Of a DNA stretch of 64,000 nt, positions 44,273 to 53,137 are shown in pieces (the stretch's first letter is position 1; the number at the start of each line of letters is the position of its first letter). Origin of the DNA: DT-110 sp030148525 (GTDB taxonomy: Bacteria > Bacteroidota > Bacteroidia > Chitinophagales > Saprospiraceae); contig OZ245751.1 in assembly GCA_965227445.1 (NCBI GenBank), positions 5,084,001 to 5,148,000 of the forward strand. Direction: 5' to 3'. The notes under the pieces were generated by a model. The model worked only from the letters and a program-made list of their open reading frames with translations, did no database searches and was not told where the DNA came from. The position numbers were made by a program, and so were the translations under genes.

Positions 44273-44640
44273 TGGCTTTTTGAGGAAGCCTTAGCTAACC
44301 ACTAAAGTGGCATACTACGTTTGCCCCACCCTGCCTCCCCACCACCAAAGCAGGTGGGCTGACAGATTTCGATAAAACCATAAGTCGAGGTAGGTCATGC
44401 ACGCCGAAAAAGGCGGCTGACAAAGACGAAGGATTACCTTAAAACAGTTCCTCAACTATCCTGAAAATAAATCGCGCGATCCGGAGGATCACGCACCTTG
44501 CCAGCCCTATGCACCATGCACTATGCTCCATGCAAAAACCGCAAGGCCAGGCACCAAAGAACACCGAAGCAACCAAGCCAGTCCCTAAGTCTCCCCTTCC
44601 CTTCGGTCCCTAAGGTCCCTACGTTCCCTCCAATCCCAAC
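44273..44640. other. Intergenic spacer, repeat-rich, no gene seen
   Basis: Contains CCCACC/GGTGGG arms near 44320-44350, an ATGCACC-type heptamer run at about 44512-44533, and GGTCCCTAA-type units near 44595-44630. No open frame with coding character. Confidence 0.5.
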
Positions 44641-45390
44641 CTAGTCCCGCTCCATCAACCGCTCCAGTAGCCCATCCTTACGCGCACGGGCAACCGGGAT
44701 CTTAGCCCCGTCGGTGGTGACGAGCAGGCCGCCGTCCCGCTTGCGGTACTTCTGGATGCAGTGCAAATTGACGAGGTGCGATTGGTGGACGCGATAGAAC
44801 GATTGATCATCGAGCAATTCCACGTATTCCTTGAGGGTGCGGGATACGAGGAGCTCCCGGCCGTCCTTCAGAAAAAAGTGGGTGTAATTGCGGTCGCCCT
44901 GACAGCGGATGATGCTGTGCACCGGCACAAACTCGATGTGATCAGACTGGGGCAGCGCGATCTTCTTCTCCTGCTGCTGTAGGTTGTGCAGCAAAGCTTT
45001 CAGTTGCCCCTGCTGGTTCTGTTGGCGGCGTTTGGACTGTACGCGTTCCACCGCTTTTTTTAATTCCAGGGCGTCGATGGGTTTTAGCAGATAATCCACC
45101 GCTGCAAATTTGATGGCGCGGATGGCGTACTGATCGTAGGCCGTAACGAAGATGATCTCAAAGTGTATCTCCGGCAGGCTTTCCAGCAGATCGAAGCCGC
45201 TGCCCATGGGCATGGCAATATCCAGGAATACCAGCTCCGGCGATAGCTCTTTTATCCGGTCCATAGCCGTGATAGCCGAATCGGCTTCTCCCACTACCTT
45301 CACTTCCGGACAATAGGTTTCCAGGGCAGACCGAAGGTTTTCCCGGTTGTTGACTTCATCATCGACAATCAGTGCGCGAATGTGGGTCAT
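44641..45390 (-). CDS. LytTR-family response regulator
   Basis: 249 residues: receiver domain 1-120 with acidic D10/D11 (ALIVDDEVNN), phospho-acceptor D57 (ELVFLDIAMP), T in FVTAYDQYAIRAI and K in DYLLKPIDA; then a linker and a LytTR DNA-binding domain (~150-249: HSIIRCQGDRNYTHFFLKDG, YRVHQSHLVNLHCIQKYRKRDGG). It is activated by the histidine kinase encoded just upstream; the ATG overlaps the kinase stop in an ATGA at 45387-45390. Confidence 0.94.
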   Translation of the reverse strand: MTHIRALIVDDEVNNRENLRSALETYCPEVKVVGEADSAITAMDRIKELSPELVFLDIAMPMGSGFDLLESLPEIHFEIIFVTAYDQYAIRAIKFAAVDYLLKPIDALELKKAVERVQSKRRQQNQQGQLKALLHNLQQQEKKIALPQSDHIEFVPVHSIIRCQGDRNYTHFFLKDGRELLVSRTLKEYVELLDDQSFYRVHQSHLVNLHCIQKYRKRDGGLLVTTDGAKIPVARARKDGLLERLMERD

Positions 45391-48233
45391 TGCTCAGTGG
45401 GAATGGTTATGGAAACAACGGTACCTTGGGCCGAAGGGTTGAGGGTACTGCGGTCGGTAATGGTTAGGTGCTCCTCCCCATCCAGGCCCATTAGCTCCAG
45501 TCGCTGACGGATCAGGGTCATGCCCATACTCTGGTGCCCTGCCCCGACCGGATGCCTCCCGGAAGCTAACACCCCAATGCCGGTATCTGTTACCGTGCAG
45601 GTCAAGCCTTGCTTACCGGGGGTTATGGTGACTAAAAGTTCCCGGTCCCCCGACTGCGGGGCCAGACCGTGGATAATAGCATTTTCGATAACCGGCTGCA
45701 GGATCATACTGGGAATATAGGTATTGTGGGCATCGATCCGTTCATCGACTTGAAACTTGTACTGAAAGGGCTGACGCAGACTCTCCAGACTACAGTAATG
45801 CTCCAGGGTCTCGATCTCATCGGTCAGCGGAATGTATTCCTCGGAGGTGTTGCGCAGGGTCTTCCGCATCAGGCCCGCGAATTGTCCCAGATATTGATCC
45901 GCCTTTTCCTGTTCGTCCTTGCGGATGAGGTTCTGGATGGAACTCATGGCGTTGAATAGGAAATGGGGGTTCATTTGCGACCGAATACCACGTAGCTCGG
46001 TCTCTAACAGCTGCCGGCGTCGCAGATCGCGTTGGGTCGCTATCCGCCGACGCCATAACACTATTCCACTGATAAAAAGCAAACCCAGGGCACCAATACC
46101 CAGGCTTTGCCAGAACCGCAGCCACTGTGCCGGTGTCCAGGCAGCAGCATCCGGTGCATCTGCTATTTTTTCCCAGGTGCCCCGAAGTTTAGTTGCGGTA
46201 TTTAGATCATAGTGATTGGCCAGGATATTTCCGTCCTCCCCGATCAAAAAATAATGGTTGCTGCGGTTATCCACCCGGTAATCTTCCCGAAGTGTATCCA
46301 TTTCATCCGGAGGAACAAAAATAAACAGCCCCTCCTTGCCGGCGACGCTCCGCTGGAATTGATCCTTGCCCGGCGCCGCCAGCAGGTGTACGATCTCGGG
46401 CAGTTGCTCCTGTGCCTGCCGGAAGGATTGAATATCCGTCAGGGCAATGTCCAGATTATCGACCCAGCCGATATGCAGTAATACGTTTTTCCCGGCGAAA
46501 TCCGCAAGCCCGACCGATACGCCTTCCTTGTCCTGGTAACTCCAGGCTGGAGCGAGAGTGCCAGTTTGCAAGATCCGGTGGCCGAAATCAGGGGGTAACG
46601 GGCGCCCGCCTTCTCGGAATACCACCATTTCCCGAATTAGCTGAGAATCCCTGGTCATTGCCAATAATTGATCCAGTTGGCCCTGGCTACTTTCCGTCAG
46701 TTGGCCGGAGTCGGTATACCTGCGGAATAACTGCATGGCGGTATGGCGGACAAAGGTTTCCCTGCTCGGCAGGAGTTGGGCAATAGCAAAATCTTCCGGT
46801 GATCCGAAGTTGGGCGCCTGATAGACATGCTGCAGCAGATAGTACTGGAAGGTCAGGTAATCCTCCACATCAAAATCAAGGTGTTTTCCCGGTGGTAGTC
46901 GGTAAAGCAAGGCAGACAATCCCTGCAAATAGCGTAATTGGTCGGGAGAAAGCATAATGCCCTTTTCCGCCATGAACCGGTAGGCACCTTCCCATTGGGT
47001 TGTGGCGTGCTCCAGGCGCACCATCCGGTCCATCCAGGCCGTGAACCCGGGTCGCAACGATGCTTTTCGACGGACGAGGAAAGCAAGCTCTCTGGCTTCT
47101 GCCCTGCGCACCTCTTGAAAAAAAGCCCCCGGGTCTTTATTCAAGAGATCAAAATCATAGGTGCGGAAAAGCGAATCTCCCCGCATATTCTGGTAAAAGT
47201 CCAGTAAGAACGTATTGTCTGCCCGGGCGGTTCCCGCGATCTGCATATCGCGGTAAAAGGCGTTGGCGTTGGTACGGACATGAACGGAGTCGCCGGGTTC
47301 GAAGTAATAGCGCATCACCTGGTACCCGTGAAACAGGGCCACCATCCGGTAGTTATTTAATGGGAAAGCGAGGTGAAATCCGCCTTCACTATCCAATCGG
47401 ATCACCGTATCCTGCCAATACTCCAGCCAGTTTCCTTCCCGAAAGAACTGAATCCGCACCTCCTCGGTCGCCGGACTCTGGATGGTCCCACTCAGCACCG
47501 ACCTCCGGGCAGGATGATCGACCCGCAGATAATCTACGCTGCTCACACCACCCTGCTTACGAGTTTGGACCTTCACCGGACTCTCCCGGTCCGGCACCTC
47601 TTCCTCTAATAACCGGCAAAAGAAAGCAGCCATATTAGACGCCGACAGGGAAGTCGGCAGAGGCGTTTGTTCCAGCCATTCCACCTGTCCGGGTGTCAAG
47701 GGTGCAGCGTCGGCAGCTCGCTCCACCACCTCCCCGAACTGACTAAAAAACTGCTGGTACGATGCTTCCGCACAAGAAACGGGCAGGTTCTCCTGCGTCA
47801 GCACATCCAGCCGAAACAGTTGAGGGTTAAAATAGGAATCCTGGAACCGCGTATCCAGAATGATTGGCGCTGAAAGAAGGTTCTCCCTGCCTGATAGATT
47901 GGAATTTTCGTCCAGTTCCGGGAGCGCAAAAAAAGTGACATAGTCTACCTCAGCGATCAAAGAACCTCCTCTTTCGGCTTTTAGGCGCAAGCCGACCCTG
48001 ACCTCCGATTCTCCCGGTCGCAGCTGATCCGGGAATAGCGGGATATCCGTGGCCGGGCCGCTTCGCTCCTCCCGCAAATCCTGTTGAGTCCACTCCACCT
48101 GAATGGTCTGCCCTGCTTGTAGTGCTTCCGCAAAAGTTTGGCTCTGCAACGACCCCACGATCACGATCATGCAACAGCAGATCCACCATGTTCGGCCAAA
48201 GGTTCCTAGACTTTTTTTTAATAGACTTTTCAT
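45387..48233 (-). CDS. LytS-type histidine kinase with cysteine-less TlpA-like sensor region
   Basis: 948 residues from the ATG at 48233 (MKSLLKKSLGTF...), with a signal/anchor segment (WWICCCMIVIVGSLQSQ). The periplasmic region to ~715 is laid out like Bacteroidota TlpA/DUF4369-type thiol oxidoreductases: domain with GTARADNTFLLDFYQ, helical part, then GTLAPAWSYQDKEGVSVGLADFAGKNVLLHIGW; the WCxxC expected after this is WVDNLD, without cysteines. One transmembrane helix (LGIGALGLLFISGIVLW) leads to a His_kinase domain with phospho-acceptor H757 (QMNPHFLFNA) and an HATPase (ILQPVIENAIIHG, VTDTGIGV). It signals to the overlapping LytTR regulator. The fusion of a dead thioredoxin-like fold to a LytS kinase is unusual; the ligand is unknown. 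Confidence 0.85.
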   Translation of the reverse strand: MKSLLKKSLGTFGRTWWICCCMIVIVGSLQSQTFAEALQAGQTIQVEWTQQDLREERSGPATDIPLFPDQLRPGESEVRVGLRLKAERGGSLIAEVDYVTFFALPELDENSNLSGRENLLSAPIILDTRFQDSYFNPQLFRLDVLTQENLPVSCAEASYQQFFSQFGEVVERAADAAPLTPGQVEWLEQTPLPTSLSASNMAAFFCRLLEEEVPDRESPVKVQTRKQGGVSSVDYLRVDHPARRSVLSGTIQSPATEEVRIQFFREGNWLEYWQDTVIRLDSEGGFHLAFPLNNYRMVALFHGYQVMRYYFEPGDSVHVRTNANAFYRDMQIAGTARADNTFLLDFYQNMRGDSLFRTYDFDLLNKDPGAFFQEVRRAEARELAFLVRRKASLRPGFTAWMDRMVRLEHATTQWEGAYRFMAEKGIMLSPDQLRYLQGLSALLYRLPPGKHLDFDVEDYLTFQYYLLQHVYQAPNFGSPEDFAIAQLLPSRETFVRHTAMQLFRRYTDSGQLTESSQGQLDQLLAMTRDSQLIREMVVFREGGRPLPPDFGHRILQTGTLAPAWSYQDKEGVSVGLADFAGKNVLLHIGWVDNLDIALTDIQSFRQAQEQLPEIVHLLAAPGKDQFQRSVAGKEGLFIFVPPDEMDTLREDYRVDNRSNHYFLIGEDGNILANHYDLNTATKLRGTWEKIADAPDAAAWTPAQWLRFWQSLGIGALGLLFISGIVLWRRRIATQRDLRRRQLLETELRGIRSQMNPHFLFNAMSSIQNLIRKDEQEKADQYLGQFAGLMRKTLRNTSEEYIPLTDEIETLEHYCSLESLRQPFQYKFQVDERIDAHNTYIPSMILQPVIENAIIHGLAPQSGDRELLVTITPGKQGLTCTVTDTGIGVLASGRHPVGAGHQSMGMTLIRQRLELMGLDGEEHLTITDRSTLNPSAQGTVVSITIPTEQ

Positions 48234-48283
48234 GCTGCTGTGCAAATAGTGGCATTAAAACAACTAGGTAATGCTGAATGCAT

Positions 48284-48322
48284 AGTGCTCAGTGCTCAAT
48301 TGAACATTTAGCACTGAGCACT
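48284..48322. repeat. Inverted repeat upstream of the kinase gene
   Basis: Perfect 13-bp arms AGTGCTCAGTGCT (48284-48296) and AGCACTGAGCACT (48310-48322), each itself a doubled AGTGCTC, in the spacer between kinase and the 48357 gene. Confidence 0.85.
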
Positions 48323-48356
48323 GAAAATTCCGTACGCCGTATTGGTCATTTATATA

Positions 48357-49046
48357 CTACTGTCCCACCATTGGCCTTACCTCATAACTAAACAACACAT
48401 AAGCCGGCGAATATTCCAGAAGCTCTTCGGTCCCCTCTTCGCCTTCCTCCAGGTTCACCACCCCGCAAAAGCGATGGAACCCATAGCGTTTGTCTTCCCA
48501 GGAAGAGGCGAACACCATGAGCGGTATCTTTCTGTTGAGTTCCCACTGCGCATCCTTAAAGAATCGCCAATTGTAAAACTGTTCATCCGACCACCTCTCC
48601 AATTCGATGTCCAGCTTGGTACTCATGGCGTAGGTGTGTAAGCGAACCTCACTGCGGTTGTCTTCAGTTTTGGTGTAGAACTTCAGTTGATCTATATAAT
48701 CCAGAAAATAATCTTTTTCACCCTGCTCGTAGTAATGGTATTCATTATCGTAGGCCAACATGGTATCCGTTTTGACAACTTCTCCATCTCGGTAGGTCTC
48801 GACATAGATATGCAGCTGGTATTTCTGATCGAAGGTACCTAAATCGAATTTTCGGATACGAACCCCCATAAAATCCAGCGCTTGTAACATATCAAGCTGG
48901 GTAATATCCTGAGAGTAATAACGGTTTAGACCATCTTCTTTCAGGAGCTGGATTCTGGTGTCTGGCTTCACTTCCTGTGCCCGTACGGGTATCCACATTA
49001 GGGTAAAATAGAAAAAAGCGACTATGAATATATTTGAATAATGCAT
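48357..49046 (-). CDS. Hypothetical secreted protein
   Basis: 229 residues with signal peptide MHYSNIFIVAFFYFTLMWIPVRAQ. The mature protein begins with VKPDTRIQLLKEDGLNRYYSQ and includes YQLHIYVETYRDGEVVKTDTML, WRFFKDAQWELNRKIPLMVFASSW and VLFSYEVRP. I recognise no family. It lies on the same strand between the TlpA-like gene and the kinase, each separated by a repeat-containing spacer, so it could be part of the same sensory locus but need not be co-transcribed. Confidence 0.65.
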   Translation of the reverse strand: MHYSNIFIVAFFYFTLMWIPVRAQEVKPDTRIQLLKEDGLNRYYSQDITQLDMLQALDFMGVRIRKFDLGTFDQKYQLHIYVETYRDGEVVKTDTMLAYDNEYHYYEQGEKDYFLDYIDQLKFYTKTEDNRSEVRLHTYAMSTKLDIELERWSDEQFYNWRFFKDAQWELNRKIPLMVFASSWEDKRYGFHRFCGVVNLEEGEEGTEELLEYSPAYVLFSYEVRPMVGQ

Positions 49047-49118
49047 GACGTATAATTTTAATAATATTTACTTGAATTTGGACACAGACTACTCATGAAG
49101 GGAGGAAAATGACCTCCC

Positions 49119-49197
49119 GGTACAGGGTAGTAGGTATAGTGTATTTGGAATTCAGCAAATCTTACTACTTAATACCCTATACCACCTACTCTCTACC
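49119..49197. repeat. 27-bp imperfect inverted repeat of GGTAnnn heptamers
   Basis: Arms 49119-49145 and 49171-49197 are near-complementary (about five mismatches); each is composed of GGTAGTA, GGTATAG-type 7-mers. It fills the spacer between the 48357 and 49209 genes. Confidence 0.8.
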
Positions 49198-49208
49198 AAG
49201 TACAAGTA

Positions 49209-50327
49209 TTACCTGGCTTTCGCCAAAAGCACTTTGATCCGGCTTTCCATCTTCTTACTGTAGCCCGTGAAAACCTGCTGAATAATGCCGTTCTGATCGA
49301 TCAAGACGTACTGCGGAATGGCATAGACACGGAAGTATTCCCTCAAATCCGGACTTCCGAAAGCCTGCGTAAAAGAAACCCCCTTTCTACTGATCATTTT
49401 CTCGGCACTATCCTGGCTATTCGGATCCATGAGCACGCCCACTACGTCCAGGCCCTGCGAACCGTATTTATTGGCCAGCTCCTGCACTTTGGGCATGGAC
49501 TCCACGCAGGGGCCGCACCAGACCTCCCAAAAATCGAGGAGCAAGAGCTTTCCGGTCTCGGATTTGGTTGATATGGTTTCCCCGGTAAAAGTCTCTAATT
49601 GGAAGTCCTTCACCTTGGTTTGCAGCAAATCGGCGTGCAGGTCTTTATCCGGCTCCTCAACGATCATCTTGTAATCGGTGAGAAAGTCCTTTTGAAAAGC
49701 CTGTTGGTCCTCGGGCTGGTTGATGCGGACGTCGGAAATAATTCGCGTAATCACCTGTTTTTTATCCAGGGTCACTTGTCGGCTGATCACTTTAACCGGC
49801 AGGAATGTCTTCTTATCCAGAAAGATCTTCTTTTCGCGTTGACGTACATCGTACTCTTCGAGGTCCGGATAGCTGTAACGGAGCACGAAGTACGGATCGG
49901 TTGCGATGAGCTCCGGTGTCTGGTCAGCATCCTGGTCATACATCAGCCCTGCCACCACCAACTGACCACCCGGCGAGCCGAGAATGTAGTCGCGGGGATT
50001 GGTGTTCAGCTCGTAGGTTTGCTTTTCGTGGTCGATCTGAAAATCCGAGCGCCCGTCGTAAAGCGCCTCCTCTCCTACCTCCTTAGAGGCCTTATACTGA
50101 AAGCCAAACAGAGTATCTTCCCGGTTTCGCATCAGGGTAAGTTCTCCCTGGTAATCCCAGACATGTCCGGTAACGAAGGTATCCAGTTGGGCCACCTGGC
50201 AGTGGATGGTCTCTATATCGGCGATTGCCGATCGGTATTGTTCGACAATCTGGTCGACATCCTGCGCCTGCAACCAGGTGGCAGCGAGCAGGCAAAGGCC
50301 GGTAAGCATATACTTGTAGGGTTTCAT
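49209..50327 (-). CDS. TlpA-like thiol:disulfide oxidoreductase with LolA-like N-terminus
   Basis: 372 residues with signal peptide MKPYKYMLTGLCLLAATWLQAQ. Residues ~25-215 resemble an outer-membrane lipoprotein-sorting (LolA-like) beta fold (DTFVTGHVWDYQGELTLMRN, YELNTNPRDYILGSP). Residues ~235-372 are a thioredoxin-like TlpA domain (KDFQLETFTGETISTKS, LLLLDFWEVWCGPCVESMP, YAIPQYVLIDQNGII) with an active CxxC. It probably reduces or oxidises protein thiols in the periplasm. The exact 14-mer at 49215 forms the last residues (LLAKAR) up to the stop. Proximity to a kinase with a related but cysteine-less sensor region is suggestive. Confidence 0.85.
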   Translation of the reverse strand: MKPYKYMLTGLCLLAATWLQAQDVDQIVEQYRSAIADIETIHCQVAQLDTFVTGHVWDYQGELTLMRNREDTLFGFQYKASKEVGEEALYDGRSDFQIDHEKQTYELNTNPRDYILGSPGGQLVVAGLMYDQDADQTPELIATDPYFVLRYSYPDLEEYDVRQREKKIFLDKKTFLPVKVISRQVTLDKKQVITRIISDVRINQPEDQQAFQKDFLTDYKMIVEEPDKDLHADLLQTKVKDFQLETFTGETISTKSETGKLLLLDFWEVWCGPCVESMPKVQELANKYGSQGLDVVGVLMDPNSQDSAEKMISRKGVSFTQAFGSPDLREYFRVYAIPQYVLIDQNGIIQQVFTGYSKKMESRIKVLLAKAR

Positions 50328-50845
50328 ACAGTTTGCATTTGAAGTTGCAGTGGTAATTGGTTCACACCCACAATACTACCGGCTTATACAGCGGCAATCA
50401 ACAGCCACTGAACGGTTGGCAGACCTGACTGTATATTTGGCAGGATTGGGTGAAGGGGGATAGCTGTATCATTAACTGCATTTTTCTATAGACTTGGGAA
50501 TGGGCACCTGTAGGACGAAGGCTGAGGCTGAGGTTGAGGCAAAAAGACGAAAGTCAACAATGTAATATCCTTTTTGGGTGCCCTGATGATTCTCAGAGTC
50601 TTCACAGTTTATTAATTGATCAAAGAGCGTTGATTCATAATCATAGGGTCGGGGCGGTTAAGGTGGCGCAAAGAAAATCCGAAGAACCCTCATTGCCTTT
50701 TGATAATGAGCACATTAATTCTTCCGGAGAATAGATGTTAAGATTGGCCTGGACCACAAACAGCAGTGCATGGCAGTTTTAAAAAACGTATATTACTAGT
50801 CATAAAACAGCGTTCACCTGATTCCATTATTCCCAAAAACCGCCC
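50328..50845. promoter_or_regulatory. Divergent spacer before the eight-gene operon
   Basis: 518 bases between the TlpA-like start (minus) and the 50846 operon (plus). It has a GCTGAG hexamer run at about 50519-50540. A small plus-strand frame at 50534-50734 shows no protein-like features. Promoters of both transcripts should be here but I cannot identify them. Confidence 0.4.
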
Positions 50846-51325
50846 ATGCCTACCTACAAGCATAAGATCCAAGAACACAAGTTTGACTTGTCCGGGGGAA
50901 TGTCCATTACGTCCCTGGACACAAACCTGACCATTCAACCGGTTGACCTTACCGTACAACCGATGGAGGTTACCGCCAAAGTGATCGGTGACCCCAACGC
51001 CCCGGTTACTTCCCGCATTGAGGGTAATGCCGATCGCCCTATTGCCACTACCTCCGACATCGATATCAAGAACCTGCCCCACCTCACGGTGGAGGACATG
51101 AAGGACTTATTGACGCCCGAAATACGCGTGCGCATCCCCAATTACAACCAACTTTGTTTTTCCTTTCTGGGTATCGAATTTTTCAAAGTTTGTCTGAGCG
51201 GAGAATCGCAGGTCATTAGCGAACCCTACGTGCCCAATGCCTACGAGCGCTGTGAAGTACCCTGCTGCGAACCCGATACGCGCCCCTTCCCGGGTTCGGA
51301 CCGACCCAATGAACCGGCAGGATAG
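50846..51325 (+). CDS. Operon gene 1: novel protein with VPCC cluster
   Basis: 159 residues, no signal peptide or membrane helix. The N-terminal half is a repetitive, Thr/Val-rich strand pattern with QPVDLTVQPMEVTAKVIGD; the middle has LPHLTVEDMKDLLTPEIRVRI; the C-terminus carries C136-x3-C140-C141 in YERCEVPCCEPDTRP, similar to VPCCPPERDC of operon gene 3. Further cysteines at 104 and 116. I recognise no family. It heads a run of eight same-strand genes with gaps of 38 bases or less, so it should be expressed and act together with them. A metal-binding or disulfide/structural role for the shared cluster is a guess. Confidence 0.75.
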   Translation: MPTYKHKIQEHKFDLSGGMSITSLDTNLTIQPVDLTVQPMEVTAKVIGDPNAPVTSRIEGNADRPIATTSDIDIKNLPHLTVEDMKDLLTPEIRVRIPNYNQLCFSFLGIEFFKVCLSGESQVISEPYVPNAYERCEVPCCEPDTRPFPGSDRPNEPAG

Positions 51326-51363
51326 TACTCCTTTCTCCTTTCGTTACGCACAAATTGGCAGAC

Positions 51364-51795
51364 ATGACAGAACCCAATCTGGAACTTCTAATTAAACCCG
51401 ATGAGTTGGTTTTCAGTGGCCTGAAAGCCGGCACCGTACACAGCGCTAAGCTGACGCTCAAAAACATCGGTAATATTCCCGTAACCGTGCCGGAACGGGT
51501 GACCCCTAATGTGCAGGAACCCGATTTCCTCGCCAACCGGCTCCTGAATGTCATCCGCCGGGAAACGGATGAGGACCCCACGGTGGTGTTAGGCGCTTTT
51601 GTGAAAGACCTGCGTGCATTTGTTACTACTCAGGAAACACTTACGCTGAAGGGGGGCGGCAAGCTGTTAAAGCCCGATTCATCGATTTCACTTACCCTGG
51701 ATATTACTGTACCCAAAACACGACAACCACTCCAATATATCGAAGGTGACTGCAACATCCTTTCCGAATCCGTTTTCTACATCATCGGACCCTAA
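51364..51795 (+). CDS. Operon gene 2: small cytoplasmic Ig-like protein
   Basis: 143 residues from the ATG at 51364 (MTEPNLELLIKPDELVFSG). The opening LKAGTVHSAKLTLKNIGNIPVTV and the closing LLKPDSSISLTLDITVPKTRQ are the strand pattern of an Ig-like (ASPM/hydin-type or CARDB-type) domain, and in layout resemble the Ig-like halves of genes 3 and 4. The middle (DFLANRLLNVIRRETDEDPTVV) is helical. No export signal. Function unknown; probably a structural or scaffolding partner in the operon's complex (inference). Confidence 0.72.
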   Translation: MTEPNLELLIKPDELVFSGLKAGTVHSAKLTLKNIGNIPVTVPERVTPNVQEPDFLANRLLNVIRRETDEDPTVVLGAFVKDLRAFVTTQETLTLKGGGKLLKPDSSISLTLDITVPKTRQPLQYIEGDCNILSESVFYIIGP

Positions 51796-51815
51796 ACCGC
51801 TAAAAACCAAGCACT

Positions 51816-52451
51816 ATGACACTTTTCGATTCCCTGCAACAATTGTCCCGCACCTCCATGCAATTCTTTTCGGAGGCCATGGAAGCCAATAATCAACTCG
51901 CTCGATCCTGGTGGATGACCCCCAAAGCCTCCACAGCACAAAAAGACCGGTCAGTCCCCTGCTGCCCGCCGGAACGGGATTGCCCGCCCCATTGCCTGAC
52001 CATTATTTCCCGAACGGTACATTCCGGCGAGGTGGTGATGATCCCCTTTTACCTGAAAAATCCATGCAGCCAACCGAAAACCTACCGCATCGGTCTGCGT
52101 CCGCTACACGATCCGGATGGAAAGACCTACGAAAATGTGCTGCAGCTCGACAAGACCTCCGTAACGATGCAGCCCGGGCAAGCCGTGGTGGTGCGCGTAC
52201 GCGCTGATCTTACCCGCGGACTGTCGACCGGAAAGTGCTATACGGCCGAGATCGTGGTCCGCGAAAAAGAGGTAAACCAAAATATCTGCTTGCGACTTTG
52301 TGTCGACGACTATCAGGATCTTCCGGTAGTCCACCTGCGGGAGGAGGCGGATTATCTATACCATTTTCAGAGTTGGGACCGGCACTTCTATTGCACACCG
52401 GATGCTAGTCGTTCCCGGGTACAGCAAATGCCCAATCAATCTGATACATAA
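51816..52451 (+). CDS. Operon gene 3: phasin-like helix, Cys cluster and Ig-like domain
   Basis: 211 residues, no signal. Residues 1-40 are an amphipathic helical stretch (FDSLQQLSRTSMQFFSEAM, ANNQLARSWW) resembling phasins; 45-60 hold a Cys cluster C49-C50-x5-C56-x3-C60 (VPCCPPERDCPPHC); ~62-175 form an Ig-like domain (ISRTVHSGEVVMIPFYLKN ... MQPGQAVVVRVRADLTRGL, STGKCYTAEIVV). The Ig part lines up with gene 4 (STGKCYTAEIVV with ATGPYRAQLIAQ), so genes 3 and 4 are paralogues of the same helix-linker-Ig architecture. Phasins coat intracellular polymer granules; whether that holds here is not shown. Confidence 0.75.
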   Translation: MTLFDSLQQLSRTSMQFFSEAMEANNQLARSWWMTPKASTAQKDRSVPCCPPERDCPPHCLTIISRTVHSGEVVMIPFYLKNPCSQPKTYRIGLRPLHDPDGKTYENVLQLDKTSVTMQPGQAVVVRVRADLTRGLSTGKCYTAEIVVREKEVNQNICLRLCVDDYQDLPVVHLREEADYLYHFQSWDRHFYCTPDASRSRVQQMPNQSDT

Positions 52452-52468
52452 CTATAAATCCACCGAAA

Positions 52469-53104
52469 ATGTCCCAATCAAACCCAACTAGTGAATGGTT
52501 GAAATGGTGGCAAAATGCCGTCGAAAAATCGATGCAATCCAATTCGCGATTTGTCCAGGAAGCATGGAATATGTACACGAAGGCCTACAGTCCGACCACG
52601 CCCAACGGTGCCGCCAAAGACTGGAGCAGCCTGCTGCAGGAATACGTGCAATTCAATACCAGGCTTTCCGAGCAATATTTGCAGGCCTATCAACAATGGA
52701 TGGGGAGTTTGACCCCCACCGGCACTCCGGCCCAAGACGAATCCCGGTCCCGGGCTTCCGCGCAGCAACCCGGCAACCCGCTGGAATTGCGCATTACCGG
52801 ACATCCCGGAGAAGAGGTAACGACCTCCTTCAGCCTGCACAATGAGGGCACCAATCCCAAAAGCGGGCTCTTTTTCCAATCGTCCTTCTTTAGCCTGGAT
52901 ACCGGAGACCCCGCCGGGATCGAATGCACCATTGAGCCGCCGGCCATCCGTATTTTATCGGGAGAAAGTCAGATGGTTAAACTGCAACTGACCCTGCCCA
53001 AGGGGTTAGCCACCGGACCCTACCGTGCGCAATTGATCGCGCAGGGATTCGATAATGCCCACTTTGTGATTTTACTGGATGTCTCCAAAAAAGGAAAGAA
53101 ATAG
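52469..53104 (+). CDS. Operon gene 4: phasin-like helices and Ig-like domain
   Basis: 211 residues, no signal. Residues 1-75 are Trp- and Gln-rich helices (SEWLKWWQNAVEKSMQSN, RFVQEAWNMYTKAY, RLSEQYLQAYQQWMGSL), the look of phasins and of PhaE/PhaR-type polyester-granule proteins. A Pro/Ser/Ala linker (76-98) leads to an Ig-like domain (LELRITGHPGEEVTTSFSL ... SGESQMVKLQLTLPKGLAT). Paralogous in layout to gene 3 but without the Cys cluster. The short gap of 17 bases to gene 3 and 33 to gene 5 supports co-translation. No polymer synthase (PhaC) is visible in the window, so granule association is inference. Confidence 0.75.
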   Translation: MSQSNPTSEWLKWWQNAVEKSMQSNSRFVQEAWNMYTKAYSPTTPNGAAKDWSSLLQEYVQFNTRLSEQYLQAYQQWMGSLTPTGTPAQDESRSRASAQQPGNPLELRITGHPGEEVTTSFSLHNEGTNPKSGLFFQSSFFSLDTGDPAGIECTIEPPAIRILSGESQMVKLQLTLPKGLATGPYRAQLIAQGFDNAHFVILLDVSKKGKK

Positions 53105-53137
53105 TACTGGAAAATAGAAAAGCGACAGCGATAACCA

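Noticed and set aside
50534..50734. Small gene of 66 residues in the spacer before the eight-gene operon
   Set aside because: No recognisable ribosome site, composition or motif; the region has hexamer repeats.
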